64,000 bases of DNA from NCBI RefSeq assembly GCF_000801105.2, contig NC_079516.1, positions 17,514,998 to 17,578,997 of the forward strand, read 5' to 3'. Below are positions 23,642-34,395 of the stretch, piece by piece (positions within the stretch are counted from its first letter, which is position 1; each line of letters starts with the position of its first letter). The notes under the pieces were generated by a model. The model worked only from the letters and a program-made list of their open reading frames with translations. It was not told the DNA's origin and did no database searches. A program made the translations under genes and the position numbers. Origin of the DNA: Raphanus sativus (taxonomy: Eukaryota > Streptophyta > Magnoliopsida > Brassicales > Brassicaceae).

Positions 23642-24222
23642 AAAGTAAATTATATACCATATAAAATACATAATTTTTTAATTTCTGAAATCTGCTTTGA
23701 TTTTTTTGAGAATTTTTTTAACAAATATTGACAACTTAATATTTATATTTTAAACTTTGCATTGAATGTTACAAAAATTACAAATTACTATAACTATTAA
23801 ATATCCCAGAAATTGTTTTTATCAAAGATTGTAAATTTTTGTTATTAAAAATACAAAAGATCAAAAAACAGAAAACGTGTTTGTTTAAATTAATAAAATT
23901 TATTTATGTGTTTGTACCAATTTAATTATAGACGTAACAGTTACTGAATTTTTAATTATTATATATATATTATTATTTCATAATATGTAAAAAATATATA
24001 ATACATAAAAGCAATTTATATATAATACTTATTCTGCGTAAGGCCCGGATCTTAATCTAGTTGTGATAAATAAAATATTTGGAGATAAAAGAACAAAACA
24101 ATTATCATTTCCGAAATTCACATTTTAAACTTCAGATATTTGTTTTGAAAAACTTTAGAACCTGACTAGATGAGAAGTAGTTCTTTTTTTGTTTTGATCA
24201 AAGAGAAGTAGTTCAAAAATGA
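23512..24222. other. AT-rich stretch with (TA)n and Helitron-like end
   Basis: No gene. It includes a TA microsatellite (23592-23638) and the Helitron-like 3' end finishing at 24060. The last 160 bp lead into the acyltransferase fragment. Confidence 0.6.
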
Positions 24223-24507
24223 TTGTCTTCTAAACAATTTCATAATTTCTACAAACAATGGCAAACGAAGATATTTCGGTTCACTCTCGATCTCACTCAT
24301 GAAGATATCCAAACGCTTCGAGAGCGACTCAAGAGAGAATCTTCTGCTTTGTCGTCACCTAAAGATCTTCGTTTACCATCGTTTGTAGTAACATATATAC
24401 TCGTACGTGTTGACCTGTTTGATCAGAGCTCGTGGCGGAGATCCGAACAGACCAGTCGGGCACCGTTCGTGGTGGATTATCGGAGCCTTCCAATTCCACT
24501 AAACTGA
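24223..24507 (+). pseudogene. BAHD acyltransferase fragment
   Basis: About 95 codons resembling the middle of plant BAHD (HXXXD-type) acyl-CoA transferases of the anthocyanin/phenolic-glucoside acyltransferase group. Seen: a stretch like 'LTHEDIQTLRERLKRES' followed by 'LRLPSFVVTYILV', then remnants of the segment around 'RGGDP' and 'VDYRSLPIPLN'. The RGGDP part reads in a different frame, so there is at least one indel. The catalytic HXXXD and DFGWG motifs are absent. It stops where a decayed LINE begins on the opposite strand, suggesting the gene was truncated there. Confidence 0.65.
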
Positions 24508-25605
24508 TCTGTAGAGGTCCAAGAACCATCTATCATGCATATGTCGCCCAAGCATAAGGTTTGAGGTTCTTGAGTAACTTGATTCGAGCCTGGTATTGTG
24601 CCAAGCTTGGCATTCACTCTCTGCATGCCTGACTAACTCCATATAATCTCTGTCTAGTCCCCTGAACAGCTTGTCATTCCTAGCTGTCCATATGTACCAA
24701 ATAATCCATATATCGATCCCTATCATTTTCTGGCTCCATTATGCTATTCTTCCTCCAATACAAATAATCCATGTTATAGTATATGCTCGAGGTAAGGAAT
24801 ATTTGATGACTGGATGGTGTTGATGATAACGTCCATGTTTGTAGAGCTGATGGACATTTAAAGATTGCATGAGAAGCGGTTTCTTCTGGTTCTCCACATC
24901 TTGGACAGTAATTGTCACAGTGCATATTTCTTCGTACTAGGTTCCTCGTAACCGCTACTTGTCATGTAATCAATTGCCACATAAGATGGCGAATCTTTTG
25001 TGGAGCATTCACTTTTCATGCAAAGGTCTGGAGTTTAGTAATGCTGGGTTCCAGAACTTGTTTTTCCCAGTCATCCTTCAGTATGTTTGTGGCTGTCCAA
25101 TATCCAGATTTTACTGTGTATTGACCATTTTTGGTATAGTTCCAACATAATGTATCTTGTCGATGAGTCAGGCTTAAGGCCAAACTCTGTATACTTGGTA
25201 TGTCTTCATGATGCACATACTGTTCCAGCATTCGTAAATTCCACTCTTTTATCTCAAAGTTAATAAGACTACTAACTCTCATATCCGGATGTACCATTGG
25301 AGCACTAGGTCGGGCTGATCTTGCTGGCAATGATGGGATTCATGGATTCTTCCATATTTTAATCTCATATCCTGAATGTACTTTATTTCTAATACCCAAC
25401 ATCAATAGCTTCTTTGCTGCTATGATACTTGTCCACACATAAGATGGGTATCTACTGAACATATTCGCAACGGCGAGCTCAGTCGATAGTATCTGCCTCG
25501 TAATACCCTTGCAATTAACGAATCTGGGAACTGAACAAGACGCCACAGCTATTTAGCTAAAAGGGCCAAGTTGAATTCATGGATCTGAAACCAATTCCTC
25601 TTCAT
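24508..25605 (-). pseudogene. Decayed LINE ORF2 fragment
   Basis: Minus-strand pieces in several frames carry the C-terminal part of a plant LINE reverse transcriptase: a thumb-like segment with YPSYVWTSIIAAKKLL (about 25420), a zf-RVT region with WNYTKNGQYTVKSGYW (about 25115), a C-x2-C type CPRCGEPEET (about 24900) and IWYIWTARND (about 24690). It contains several frameshifts and stops and no RNase H. It is more decayed than, and opposite in orientation to, the LINE at 12909-23497. Confidence 0.8.
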
Positions 25606-28601
25606 CTCCAGGTACATTATAAGATGCAATGGTAAAGGTTAAGAAGATAATTAATTACTATTTAATTTATGTAGTTATTCTAAACTTTTTCAGTTATTAT
25701 AGTAGATATCGACATAAAACGAAATTACATTTTTGGGTAATCATAGTTTACGATCAAACTTCTTTACGTATTGTGTGACTATTAAAAAGACAAAAAAATA
25801 TCAAAAAATAAAACAAGCACACTCTAACTTGCGCCTACAGATCCAATTAAATTCACATACATACCACTACACCAAATATCTCTCATTACAACTAAACAAA
25901 TCCCAGTCTTTAAATCTTTTGCTTTATGGGTTTTAATCCAGGGCCAACTCTGGTTGTGTTTAATGGTTTACAAAAGGAAACACGATAGCGTAAATGGTTT
26001 GGTCAACGATGGCTAAACTAGAGATACTCTATTTATGTATTTACAAAATAAATAAATTGCTTTAAACAACGTCATTTTGATTTCAACTAAAAATATACTC
26101 TTATACAACACGGTTAAGGATTGTATGACAGTTTGACCTGACACTTCTGAGTTTTCAAGTTTGCGGTTTAATACGCAAAAAAATCATTTTAGAGGTTTTC
26201 TTGAAAAAAATCCTTCAAATATGATGAAAAGTTAATCCTTTAAATTGTATATTTGCCTTTGGTGTCATAAAATAGACATTTGGCTTATTTAAATATTATT
26301 AATAATGTAATTATATAAATTTCCATATAAATTGTGAATAAATTTGAAATACCAACTTCTTAACAACTTCGAAATCCCGATCTATTGATGTAGAATTATT
26401 GATAAAACATATATTAAACTACTGAAATAAGAATTAATTTATGTTGGTGTATATAATATAGTTTCATTATATTTTATTTGATACTCCATTTCATTTCGGT
26501 AATTAACTGCATTTCAACCAATAAAAAATAAACTATAAAATATAAAATCATATAACATATAATTCTAAAAAAATTGTTACCTAAATTCTAACTCGGTAGT
26601 TATTTTGTAACAAAAATTGCACGCACTTACATAAAAGGAAAGAAGTAATTACTATTATTATTGCGAGCAGTGTTATTGAAGCATAGATTTATAGATAAAC
26701 TCAGTTCTCATTAGGCTAAAGATGAAACATCACTACATGATGAGAAAGGACGTCGTAAGTAGAAAAGCTCTTATATCTTAGTAATTAATTTTTCTTATTT
26801 TATAATTTTGACCATGTGTTTCTATATCGAATTGAAGTTCTCTTACGAGTTTAGTGATATTAGATGACTCATATGATTCAGAGTAAAACCTTATGGATTG
26901 TTTGGAAGGTCTCAACTTTTGGAGACTCACCTTTATCTCTCAAAATTATTAATTATGAACGGGGTTAACGTGTAATATACCTAGATTAAGAAAACACAGG
27001 AAACTAGAAAATCATGGAAAGCAAATCTTTTTGTATATTCTGCTTTTTGTTATTTATCAAAAACAATCACGATGAACATACCATGTTGGAAATGTATAAT
27101 TTTCACAAACAATGACTACCTAACAGACAAATAACTGTTAGTCAAAAAAAAAAAACAGACAAATAACTTGAATGTTGTTTAGCTTATTCGGAAAATTATA
27201 GGGAGTACAAGACTTGCAACTACATGCCACCTCAATAACATTTAAAATGGATGTGGCTCATGCTACTAAGTACTCATACAAATAAATAACTAAATTCTTT
27301 TTCATAATTTGAGCAGACATATCTAACCACGTGGTCTCCGTATACCTTTTGTAATATCTGGATTAAATTTCAAAAATTACTTTATATGTTACATAGACAC
27401 AAGATTAAGAGTGTTCAATCGGATAAAATCGAACCAACTAAAATCGAACTGAACTAAAATACAAAATTAGTTAGGATTTGATAATACTGTGAATAAATCT
27501 ACTGGAGAATATTTTTAAGAAAATCACGGTATATGGATTCGATATAAACCGATAAAACCGAATAAATTAAAGAAACCAATTAACTAAAATATATTCGTAT
27601 ACTTATATATATTTATAATAAAATGAATCATATATATATGATTTATTTATTAATGTGATATTTATATTTAAAACATTGATTTTAATAATTTTATTTCATT
27701 CTGAGTAAAAAGTGTTATTTTATTTTTCTTTTTTTATTAAATTGGTAAATATTTATGATGTAATATAGTTACTTAATATTATTACTATATTATTATTTTT
27801 GATAGTTAAATAAAACAGAAATTATTTTATTTGATAATTAAAATACGGAATATAAATTACGTTTTAATAAATTCTAATCATATAAACTAATTTTTTAGAA
27901 GTAAATATAGTAATGATTTTGGTATAAAATCAAACAAACCAAAATACAATAGTATATAAGCCAAACCAAAGTAGATATGAAATTAATATGGTAGCTAATT
28001 TTTATAAACCAGAATACAAAAAAATGAATTAGAACCAAATCAAAACCAAACCAATATCTGGATTCAGCATCTTTCAATCACACAACTTTATAACAATCAT
28101 TTTAAGTAAATATATTAGAGATCAAAATAACATATTCCACGTGAAGCACAAATTTCCCCTAGTTTTTATATATGTTTCTAGTTTTTAACTAAAGGTAGAG
28201 TCATGACTTCACCCTCAAATAAATATATCAATTACCTTAGATTAGATATTAATTATTGTAGATTTAATATCTACAAAAATATTCAAAATAAATGAAATCA
28301 TCCAAAAATTACCAAGAAAATAAACTTATTCAAATGCTCAAAACATTAGAAATTTCTAAATACCTACTTATTATCTGCCATATTTCCAAATTATACCATT
28401 TTCATGTATTTAATCTTATATTATTCAAATTATATATTATACAATTTTTGGATTTTAAGGTATAATTAGATTTTTGATATTCTTAAATAATTGAAATGAA
28501 TATCCGAATCCGAATTGTATATGTAATATTGATGCGAATTTTATCGAAAATCATAAAATTCAAATGTACTTTAAATTGTTATCTCCGAAAATTCAAACGA
28601 C
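25606..28601. other. AT-rich intergenic stretch
   Basis: About 3 kb without a credible gene. Around 27409-28075 there is a region with an A/T core and ends rich in AAAATCGAACC and AACCAAAACC-type words, resembling the decayed hAT-type elements elsewhere in the window but without a clear target duplication. Confidence 0.5.
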
Positions 28602-28609
28602 TCCCCTAG

Positions 28610-29262
28610 TAGGCCTGGACATTTTACCTGGACCCGAAGACCCGACCCGAAACCGACCCGAAAAAACCCGGTCCGGGTAGGAACCGATCCGATCAAATTA
28701 CTCTATCGGGTCTTGTTGTAGAGGACCCGCGGGTCTTGGACCCGACCTGGACCGAACCCGAAACCCGACGGATACCCGAATTAATAATGTAAATTATATA
28801 AAATGAATTGAGGGGGAGTCAAAGACGGGTTATTTGTCTATAGAGTAAGGGAGTTAGCCACTAGGATACAACCAATTATTGTTCTATCTCGCATAATTTA
28901 GTATATATACATATTTTAATATAATAAAAACACAAACTTTAAATAAAATTTTAATTATTTTCGGATATATAAATATTTTCAAATTTTTTTTGTATTTTTA
29001 GGTATATTTTAGGTCGAACCCGAACCGAACCCGACCCGAACCCGACCCAGAACCGAACCGATAAATTCTAATTACCCGAATGGGTCCAACTATATAAGAC
29101 CCGAACCGACCCGGACCCGGTACGACCCGAACCGACCCGAAACCGAAAATTTAAAATTACCCTATCAGATCCTAAGCTCCTAGATCCGAAAGACCCGGAC
29201 CCGAAAGGACCCGATCCGAACCCGACCCGAACCCGACCCGACGACCCGAATGCCCAGGCCTA
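28610..29262. mobile_element. Non-autonomous hAT-type element (653 bp)
   Basis: Perfect 8-bp duplication TCCCCTAG (28602-28609 and 29263-29270). Inverted ends TAGGCCTGGACATT and, on the reverse strand, TAGGCCTGGGCATT. Both subterminal regions are dense in GACCCGAACC-type repeats, which could act as transposase-binding sites. It lies about 390 bp upstream of the S21 gene start. Confidence 0.85.
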
Positions 29263-29537
29263 TCCCCTAGCAAGAGCTCGCCACTAATCAGAACTTTTTC
29301 TAAACTTTTATGTTCATCTTAAAAAGTCAACACTCTCTAAGTTAGTCAGAGGTTTATGTTACTTGATATTTGCAAACATGTCTTCATAATCTAATGTAAT
29401 TACATAGTCACCCCTAATTTCTCTGATTTGTCTCATTTCCTCCATCGCTAGCTTAAGCCCGTATCTAATTTTAGTCATTATTCTTTTCCATCATCTTTGA
29501 TCTCTCGCCGGCGAGATTCCGACAAACGAAGTGACAG

Positions 29538-29620
29538 GTAAGTCGAACTCAGATCCGTTAGGTTTCTCTCTCTCTCTCTCTCTCATATGCTCACAATCTC
29601 GAGACTCTGTTTGGTCTCAG
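29538..29620 (+). other. Probable 5'-UTR intron of the S21 gene
   Basis: CAG|GTAAGT at 29538 and a pyrimidine-rich, (CT)n-containing stretch ending TTGGTCTCAG at 29620 fit plant splice consensus. It lies 35 bases before the start codon. 5'-UTR introns are common in plant ribosomal protein genes. Confidence 0.6.
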
Positions 29621-29655
29621 AAACCAAGTGAAAGAAAGAGATAACATTTGCGAAG

Positions 29656-30424
29656 ATGAACACGATAGCGAAGCGAGTCACGGGACTGCTGACTCGACCG
29701 AGTCAGAGCCAGATGCAGCAGGAGAGAGGGATAAGGGTGAAGGTGTTCTCGGGGGATCTAGACAAGGCGCTGACGATTCTGCAGAGGAAGATGCAGTCGA
29801 GCGGGATGGAGAGGCTGATCAAAGCGCAGCAGACTCATCACATCAAGAACTCGGAGAAGAAGGTCCTCGCTAGGAAGAATCTTGAACGCAAGATCAAATC
29901 CATTGACTTTGCTCGCAAGCTACAGTCCATCCTCATCAAGAAAGTCAGGTATGGGAGTTTTTAAATGGTTGATGCTTTGGTTTGGTGAGATGAGAATAAA
30001 ATAAAGGTCCAGACTTTAGTTAAGATGGTACAAGAACTTAGACTTTAGGTTCTGGTCTTGGACCATTGTTGTATAATTAGCTTAATGGTTGCTCTGTTTG
30101 GTTGGTGAGATGAGATATGTGTACTCATTTTGATAAAAAAGGTTGAGACTTTAGTATAGATGCTGCAAGAACATACACTCAAGGATCTGTTCTTGGACTA
30201 TTTATTGCAGAATAAGCTTAATTGTTGGTTGATCTGCTTATGAACTATTTTTTTGGTTTTGTTTGGTTTGAATGATTTGGGTATGAGAAAAAGCTTGAGT
30301 TTTTTCAGTAAAGATGCTGCAAGAACAATCACTCTAGGATCTTTTCTCGAACCATTGTTGTTTATAATAGGAATCAACATGTTGTAATGGTTTCTCTCAT
30401 GTTCTTCTTTGCAGAGGTTTATGA
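29656..30424 (+). CDS. Mitochondrial-type S21 family ribosomal protein
   Basis: Small-subunit protein of the bS21 family, expected in the mitochondrial ribosome. Exon 1 is 29656-29948 and exon 2 is 30415-30424, giving 100 residues ending KKVRGL. The intron is GT-AG and splits an Arg codon; reading through without splicing would give a short unrelated tail. Seen: an N-terminal basic, Ser/Thr-containing segment that could be a targeting region (about 1-22), then the S21 core with GDLDKALTILQRKM and a Lys/Arg-rich helix. The size is normal for the family. I recall a homologous gene next to a LEA_2 gene in Arabidopsis, as here. Confidence 0.85.
29985..30395 (+). repeat. Degenerate tandem repeats in the S21 intron
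   Basis: Three imperfect units of roughly 130-150 bp share GGTTTGGTGAGATGAGA-like starts, a 'GACTTTAG...GATGCTGCAAGAACA' core and a 'CTTGGACCATTGTTG' end. They fill most of the intron. No RNA gene is evident. Confidence 0.7.
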
Positions 30425-31526
30425 GAGCCTGAGCTGCTGCTATAACCATTCATCATCTTTTTTATCATTACATTTTCGGAGGAACGAGTGTTGATCAGTG
30501 CTTAGTATCTGTGATATAACACACTTGTGATCCATAATTGTTTTTTTTTTTTTCGTTTTGAACTTGTTGAGGAATGGAATCATTCTATGTGGAATTTGGT
30601 ATAATCTTGGAATACCAGTAGTTGTTTACTATATGAATAAATGCTCTTCTCTTTTCTAAGTTTTCCAATTTCCATAATCAACTTCAGATCCAAGAAGTGT
30701 TAATATACTGAAAGTTGAAAATGTGATATTAGATAGATCATGACAGGAGGAGTCAGAGCCCTGCTTATCTGCGCCGTTGAGTGACGATCAGCCTCTCTCC
30801 TTGTATTGTCTTTTCTGTTCTAGCCACTATTCATGCTAAAGAAGGCATAGTAGTGAACAACCATATTCAAAGCCATGATCAGTACCGGCCCTGGCCACAA
30901 GCAGGGAAGCATAGGCCACACTGCATACATTAATTTTTCGGCCTTTTTTATGATTTTGGCTTCTAGCCTTCATAAGGATAGGACCAACGCTGGCCATGAT
31001 AGCTCAGTGAGGCACGCAACGGCTCCTCTCTGTAACATTTTACAAATTAAGGATTGAGGATTCTTAACTGCCGATCTGGATAGAGTATAGTCTGTTTAAG
31101 AAGTTCTCATATATACATCAGAAGAATCTCTAGTACTCCTAACCTGTAAGTTCTTAACCCCTGGATTAAAGAAAAGAAATTTGAGCTAAGTAATTACAAG
31201 GAACTTATTAAACGAGAGGAAAAAAAAGAGAGAATGTTCAATAGTGTTTCTTTGTGTTTTGTTTAGTGCAAAGGACAAAGAATCTACAAAAAAAAAAAAG
31301 ATTACTTGCTTGGGTGTATTAGTTTCATTCTTTATGTTGGAGAGATTAGTTCCCCCACAACAAGAATCCTTACTTGAACTTCTCATCAAGTTATCATCTA
31401 TCTCTCTAACCAATTTAGAAACTGGGAAACAGTTGAAATCTCCCTCCCTCCCTCCTCTCATGCTTTCATCTCAGCTCCTCTTTGATTCAGTTTCCTTTTG
31501 ATGATCTCTTACCCTTCTTCCTCTAA
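30425..31526. other. Intergenic between S21 and LEA_2 genes
   Basis: 3' UTR of the S21 gene followed by DNA without a gene. Around 30740-31060 it is GC-richer, with two related 'CGGCCCTGGCCAC' / 'ACGCTGGCCATG' words, possibly an old repeat. The last 80 bases are a CT-rich leader likely belonging to the LEA_2 transcript. Confidence 0.55.
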
Positions 31527-32624
31527 ATGTCTCACCACCATCACCATGAAACCAACCCTCATTTCGCGCGCATTCCATCGCAGAATCAACCTCTCAAAGG
31601 TGGTGGTGCCTCTACCTCACAATCTCACCCAAATGCTCCTCCACCTGGAATCCTAATCAAGACTCGTGATCGCCACCGTAAAGCTCCTATCCCTCCTTCC
31701 GAAACACCTTTACCACTAAGCCCTGAAGAGAGACTACCACCAAGAAAAACTTCAAACTCTTCCAAAATACCATTACTATCACCCCCTCAAGAGAAACCAC
31801 TACCCAAAAAACCTCCAAAATCTTCAAAAAGACCATTACTATTAAGCCCTGAAGGCCATCATCAACAACAACAACAACAACAAAGGTCTCCACCTCAACC
31901 ACCACCACAACAACAACAACAACCACGTGTTTCCCCCGGAGGTTACACAACAACACTACCTCCAATAGCCAAACCAACTCCATGGAGAAACGCTCCAACA
32001 CCATCCCCACATCACCGCAGAGGCCAGCAACATCCACCACCACCTTCAACAGACCAAACAAACGCAATGACTTGGTCAGCTGCATTCTGCTGTGTAATCT
32101 TCTGGATCATTCTCATTCTCGCAGGTCTTATCGTCCTCATCGTCTACCTAGTGTACCGTCCACGCTCTCCTCACATCGACATCTCATCCGCTAACTTACA
32201 CGCTGCTTACCTCGACATGGGGTTTCTCCTCAACGGTGACCTAACCGTTTTAGCGAACTTCACAAACCCAAACAAGAAAAGCAGCGTTGAGTTCAACTAC
32301 TTGACCTTCGATCTTTACTATTACAACACTCTTATAGCGAGTTCGTACGTCGCGCCTTTCGAGATTCCTAAGAAGATGTCAATGTTTGCTAACGTTCATC
32401 TCGTGAGCAGTCAAGTCAGGCTCCAGCAAGAGCAGAGCAGAGAGCTGCAGCGTCAGATTGAAACCGGTCCGGTCTTGTTGAACCTGAGGGGAACGTTTCA
32501 TGCACGTTCGAACTTAGGGGCGTTGTTTAGGTACTCGTATCGGTTGCATACTCATTGTAGCTTTTCCTTGAATAGTCCTCCTTCAGGAACTATGCGAGCT
32601 AGAAGATGCAGTACCAAACGCTAG
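31527..32624 (+). CDS. Proline-rich LEA_2 / NDR1-HIN1-like membrane protein
   Basis: Single-exon, 365 residues. Residues 1-180 are disordered and rich in Pro, Ser, His and Gln, with poly-Gln runs from CAA repeats and three KxPLxxPPxE-like repeats. A hydrophobic membrane segment follows (about 186-208), then a LEA_2 domain (about 225-345) with NPNKKSSVEFNYLTFDLYYYNTLIA, the family's most conserved part. The likely topology is an N-terminal cytosolic tail, one membrane pass and an extracellular or lumenal LEA_2 domain, as in NDR1/HIN1-like proteins linked to defence and wall-membrane contact. The role here is unknown. The start is the first ATG after a CT-rich leader. An antisense frame at 31687-32085 is a shadow of the repeats. 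Confidence 0.88.
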   Translation: MSHHHHHETNPHFARIPSQNQPLKGGGASTSQSHPNAPPPGILIKTRDRHRKAPIPPSETPLPLSPEERLPPRKTSNSSKIPLLSPPQEKPLPKKPPKSSKRPLLLSPEGHHQQQQQQQRSPPQPPPQQQQQPRVSPGGYTTTLPPIAKPTPWRNAPTPSPHHRRGQQHPPPPSTDQTNAMTWSAAFCCVIFWIILILAGLIVLIVYLVYRPRSPHIDISSANLHAAYLDMGFLLNGDLTVLANFTNPNKKSSVEFNYLTFDLYYYNTLIASSYVAPFEIPKKMSMFANVHLVSSQVRLQQEQSRELQRQIETGPVLLNLRGTFHARSNLGALFRYSYRLHTHCSFSLNSPPSGTMRARRCSTKR

Positions 32625-33475
32625 CATATTGTGATTGCGTTTGTTCCATTTTTTTTTTCTTGACATCTTTAGAAATAATTAATTTTCGGTACTCATTGAT
32701 GCTACAAAGTTTATTAATTTTCTGTAATCATTTGATTCCATATGCTGTACTAGTTTTCGCAAAGTAGAACTAAACAAACATCTCAATTAGTATAATATAG
32801 TTTAAATACTTTAATATAGTAATTTAGTACAAGTTTGTTATTTGCTTATTTCTAATATTACAAAATTAAACCAATTTGAAGATACCAAAAACAACCTAGT
32901 TTTTCATGAATATTTCACAAGTTCTAATATGAGTCTCTTCTTGATTTGTTTATTTTTTTTCTGAAAAATCTTGTAATACTTACCTATTAAAGTGTTCTGA
33001 TGTACTAAAATTAAGAGGTAATTGTTTTATGACTTTTAACTTTATAGATGTTACACGAGAGGAAAAGAATAATACCAAACGTTTTGCTTGTAATGTTTTT
33101 TTTCCTATGTTAAACCTTTGACTTGTGTTCCTGATTACTTGCATACTAAAACTCAAAAAAGTCATATGAGATTCTTTTGTCCATTAAAGCACCAAAAAAA
33201 AAATATAAACTATCCCTTGAGAGACATCATTTACATTCAATACGTAGACGTGTTAACTAAGAAACAAGCCAAATAATGTCCCATGAATCCATGATTCATG
33301 AACAAATAACAATGTTTTGGAACGTAATGCAACAATTCTGGTTGGATTATACGATAAGAAGAAAAAAAATGAACACAAGAAATACTTTATTTCGATACAA
33401 TGGGTGCTACATTTTAATTTGTAAAGAACACACATACAATATATATAGTTTTTAACTTTGAAGCGATCAACGTTC
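32625..33475. other. Intergenic, AT-rich
   Basis: 3' UTR of the LEA_2 gene followed by AT-rich DNA. No gene or recognised repeat. Confidence 0.6.
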
Positions 33476-33897
33476 TCAATACTTGACAGGAACAAGTAGA
33501 AGGTCATTTTTCATGCCCACAGTGAGTCCAGGAGATTCTTCCATGTCCATATCTTCGACCACCATGTCTTCTAGTAATTTCCAGTCAAACTGAAACAACA
33601 TATTAGCAAGACCAAATTCCACCATTGTTGTCCCCATGTACATTCCAGGACATATTCTCCTACCACTTCCAAAGGTTAACAGCTCAAAGTTCCGCCCCTT
33701 TGCATCTATGGTATTATCCATAAACCTCTCGGGGAGAAACATCTCTGGATCTTTCCATGTCTCTGGATCACGTCCGAATCCGATAGCCATGCATTCACAT
33801 AGAGCAGTGTCTTGGGTTGAACCATGTAGCCGTTGATCTCAAATTCAGACATTACTTCTCTTGGAACAAGAAGAGGTGCTGGAGCTGGAAACTCAAA
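33476..33897 (-). pseudogene. CYP71B-type P450, 3' exon fragment
   Basis: Minus-strand remnant of the last exon of a CYP71B-type gene, very like those at 54803 and 61067. Seen: the [13 protein letters not shown] region, then [12 protein letters not shown], haem loop [10 protein letters not shown] with its Cys, [15 protein letters not shown], and the C-terminus ending VPVKY and a stop at 33476. A one-base loss near 33790 separates the two reading frames, just where the family has VNVWAIGRDP. Everything upstream (exons 1, 2 and the I-helix) is missing. Confidence 0.85.
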
Positions 33898-34395
33898 GAC
33901 AGTGTACCATAATAAAAAAGCAACTGCATTCTTGGTTTGATCCTCCTGCCATTGTTCTATTTACCATGATTGTGGATACATCCGTATAAATTTCAGAGAG
34001 AGAGTCTCTCGGAGACTACACCTCCACTCGGAAGTTAAGTTTGTATTTTTAATAGATTTGGATTTAATTTTTTATAAAAAAAAACAAAAAAAAAACAACA
34101 AAAAAATGGTTATTGGAGTTTCATTTTATCAAAAACGCATAACCTTCGGGAAACTCAAAGAAAGCGTAGCATAATAAAAAGCAACAAAAATATGGTTATA
34201 TATACACACATATATATCCGTTGTTAAGTTGACATAACAATAAGTCTTATTATTGCAATATTGGATTACAAAGATGACGAAAGAGTACAACGTAAGTAGT
34301 AGGATACATGGTTTTAGTAGTATATATACACAACCTTATTTCAACTATATAACATATCTTGATAATTTTTTTCCAGCGAATAATTTCTCCGAATT
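33898..34395. other. Intergenic between CYP71B fragment and CYP79-like copy 2
   Basis: No gene. Two near-identical pieces (about 33888-33925 and 34149-34187, around AAACTCAAAGA...CATAATAAAAA) suggest a local duplication. From about 34229 the sequence matches the 3' flank of CYP79-like copy 1. Confidence 0.55.

Larger units (their letters stand above)
12479..24060 (+). mobile_element. Helitron-like element split by a LINE
   Basis: The 5' candidate end at 12479 (A then TCCCTTATATTCTAAAAGAG) resembles Brassicaceae non-autonomous Helitron starts. The candidate 3' end at 24060 reads GGATCTTAATCTAG followed by T, with a weak hairpin before it. Removing the LINE insertion (12909-23511) leaves about 980 bp, a typical non-autonomous size, with AT-rich interior on both sides. 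No Rep/helicase is present. The pairing of the two ends is inference. Confidence 0.5.

Noticed and set aside
27409..28075. Additional hAT-type element
   Set aside because: Ends match poorly and no 8-bp duplication was found; mentioned only as a decayed look-alike.
31687..32085. 132-codon antisense frame over the LEA_2 gene
   Set aside because: Low-complexity Val-rich translation of the CAA/CCA repeats on the opposite strand; a shadow of the real gene.
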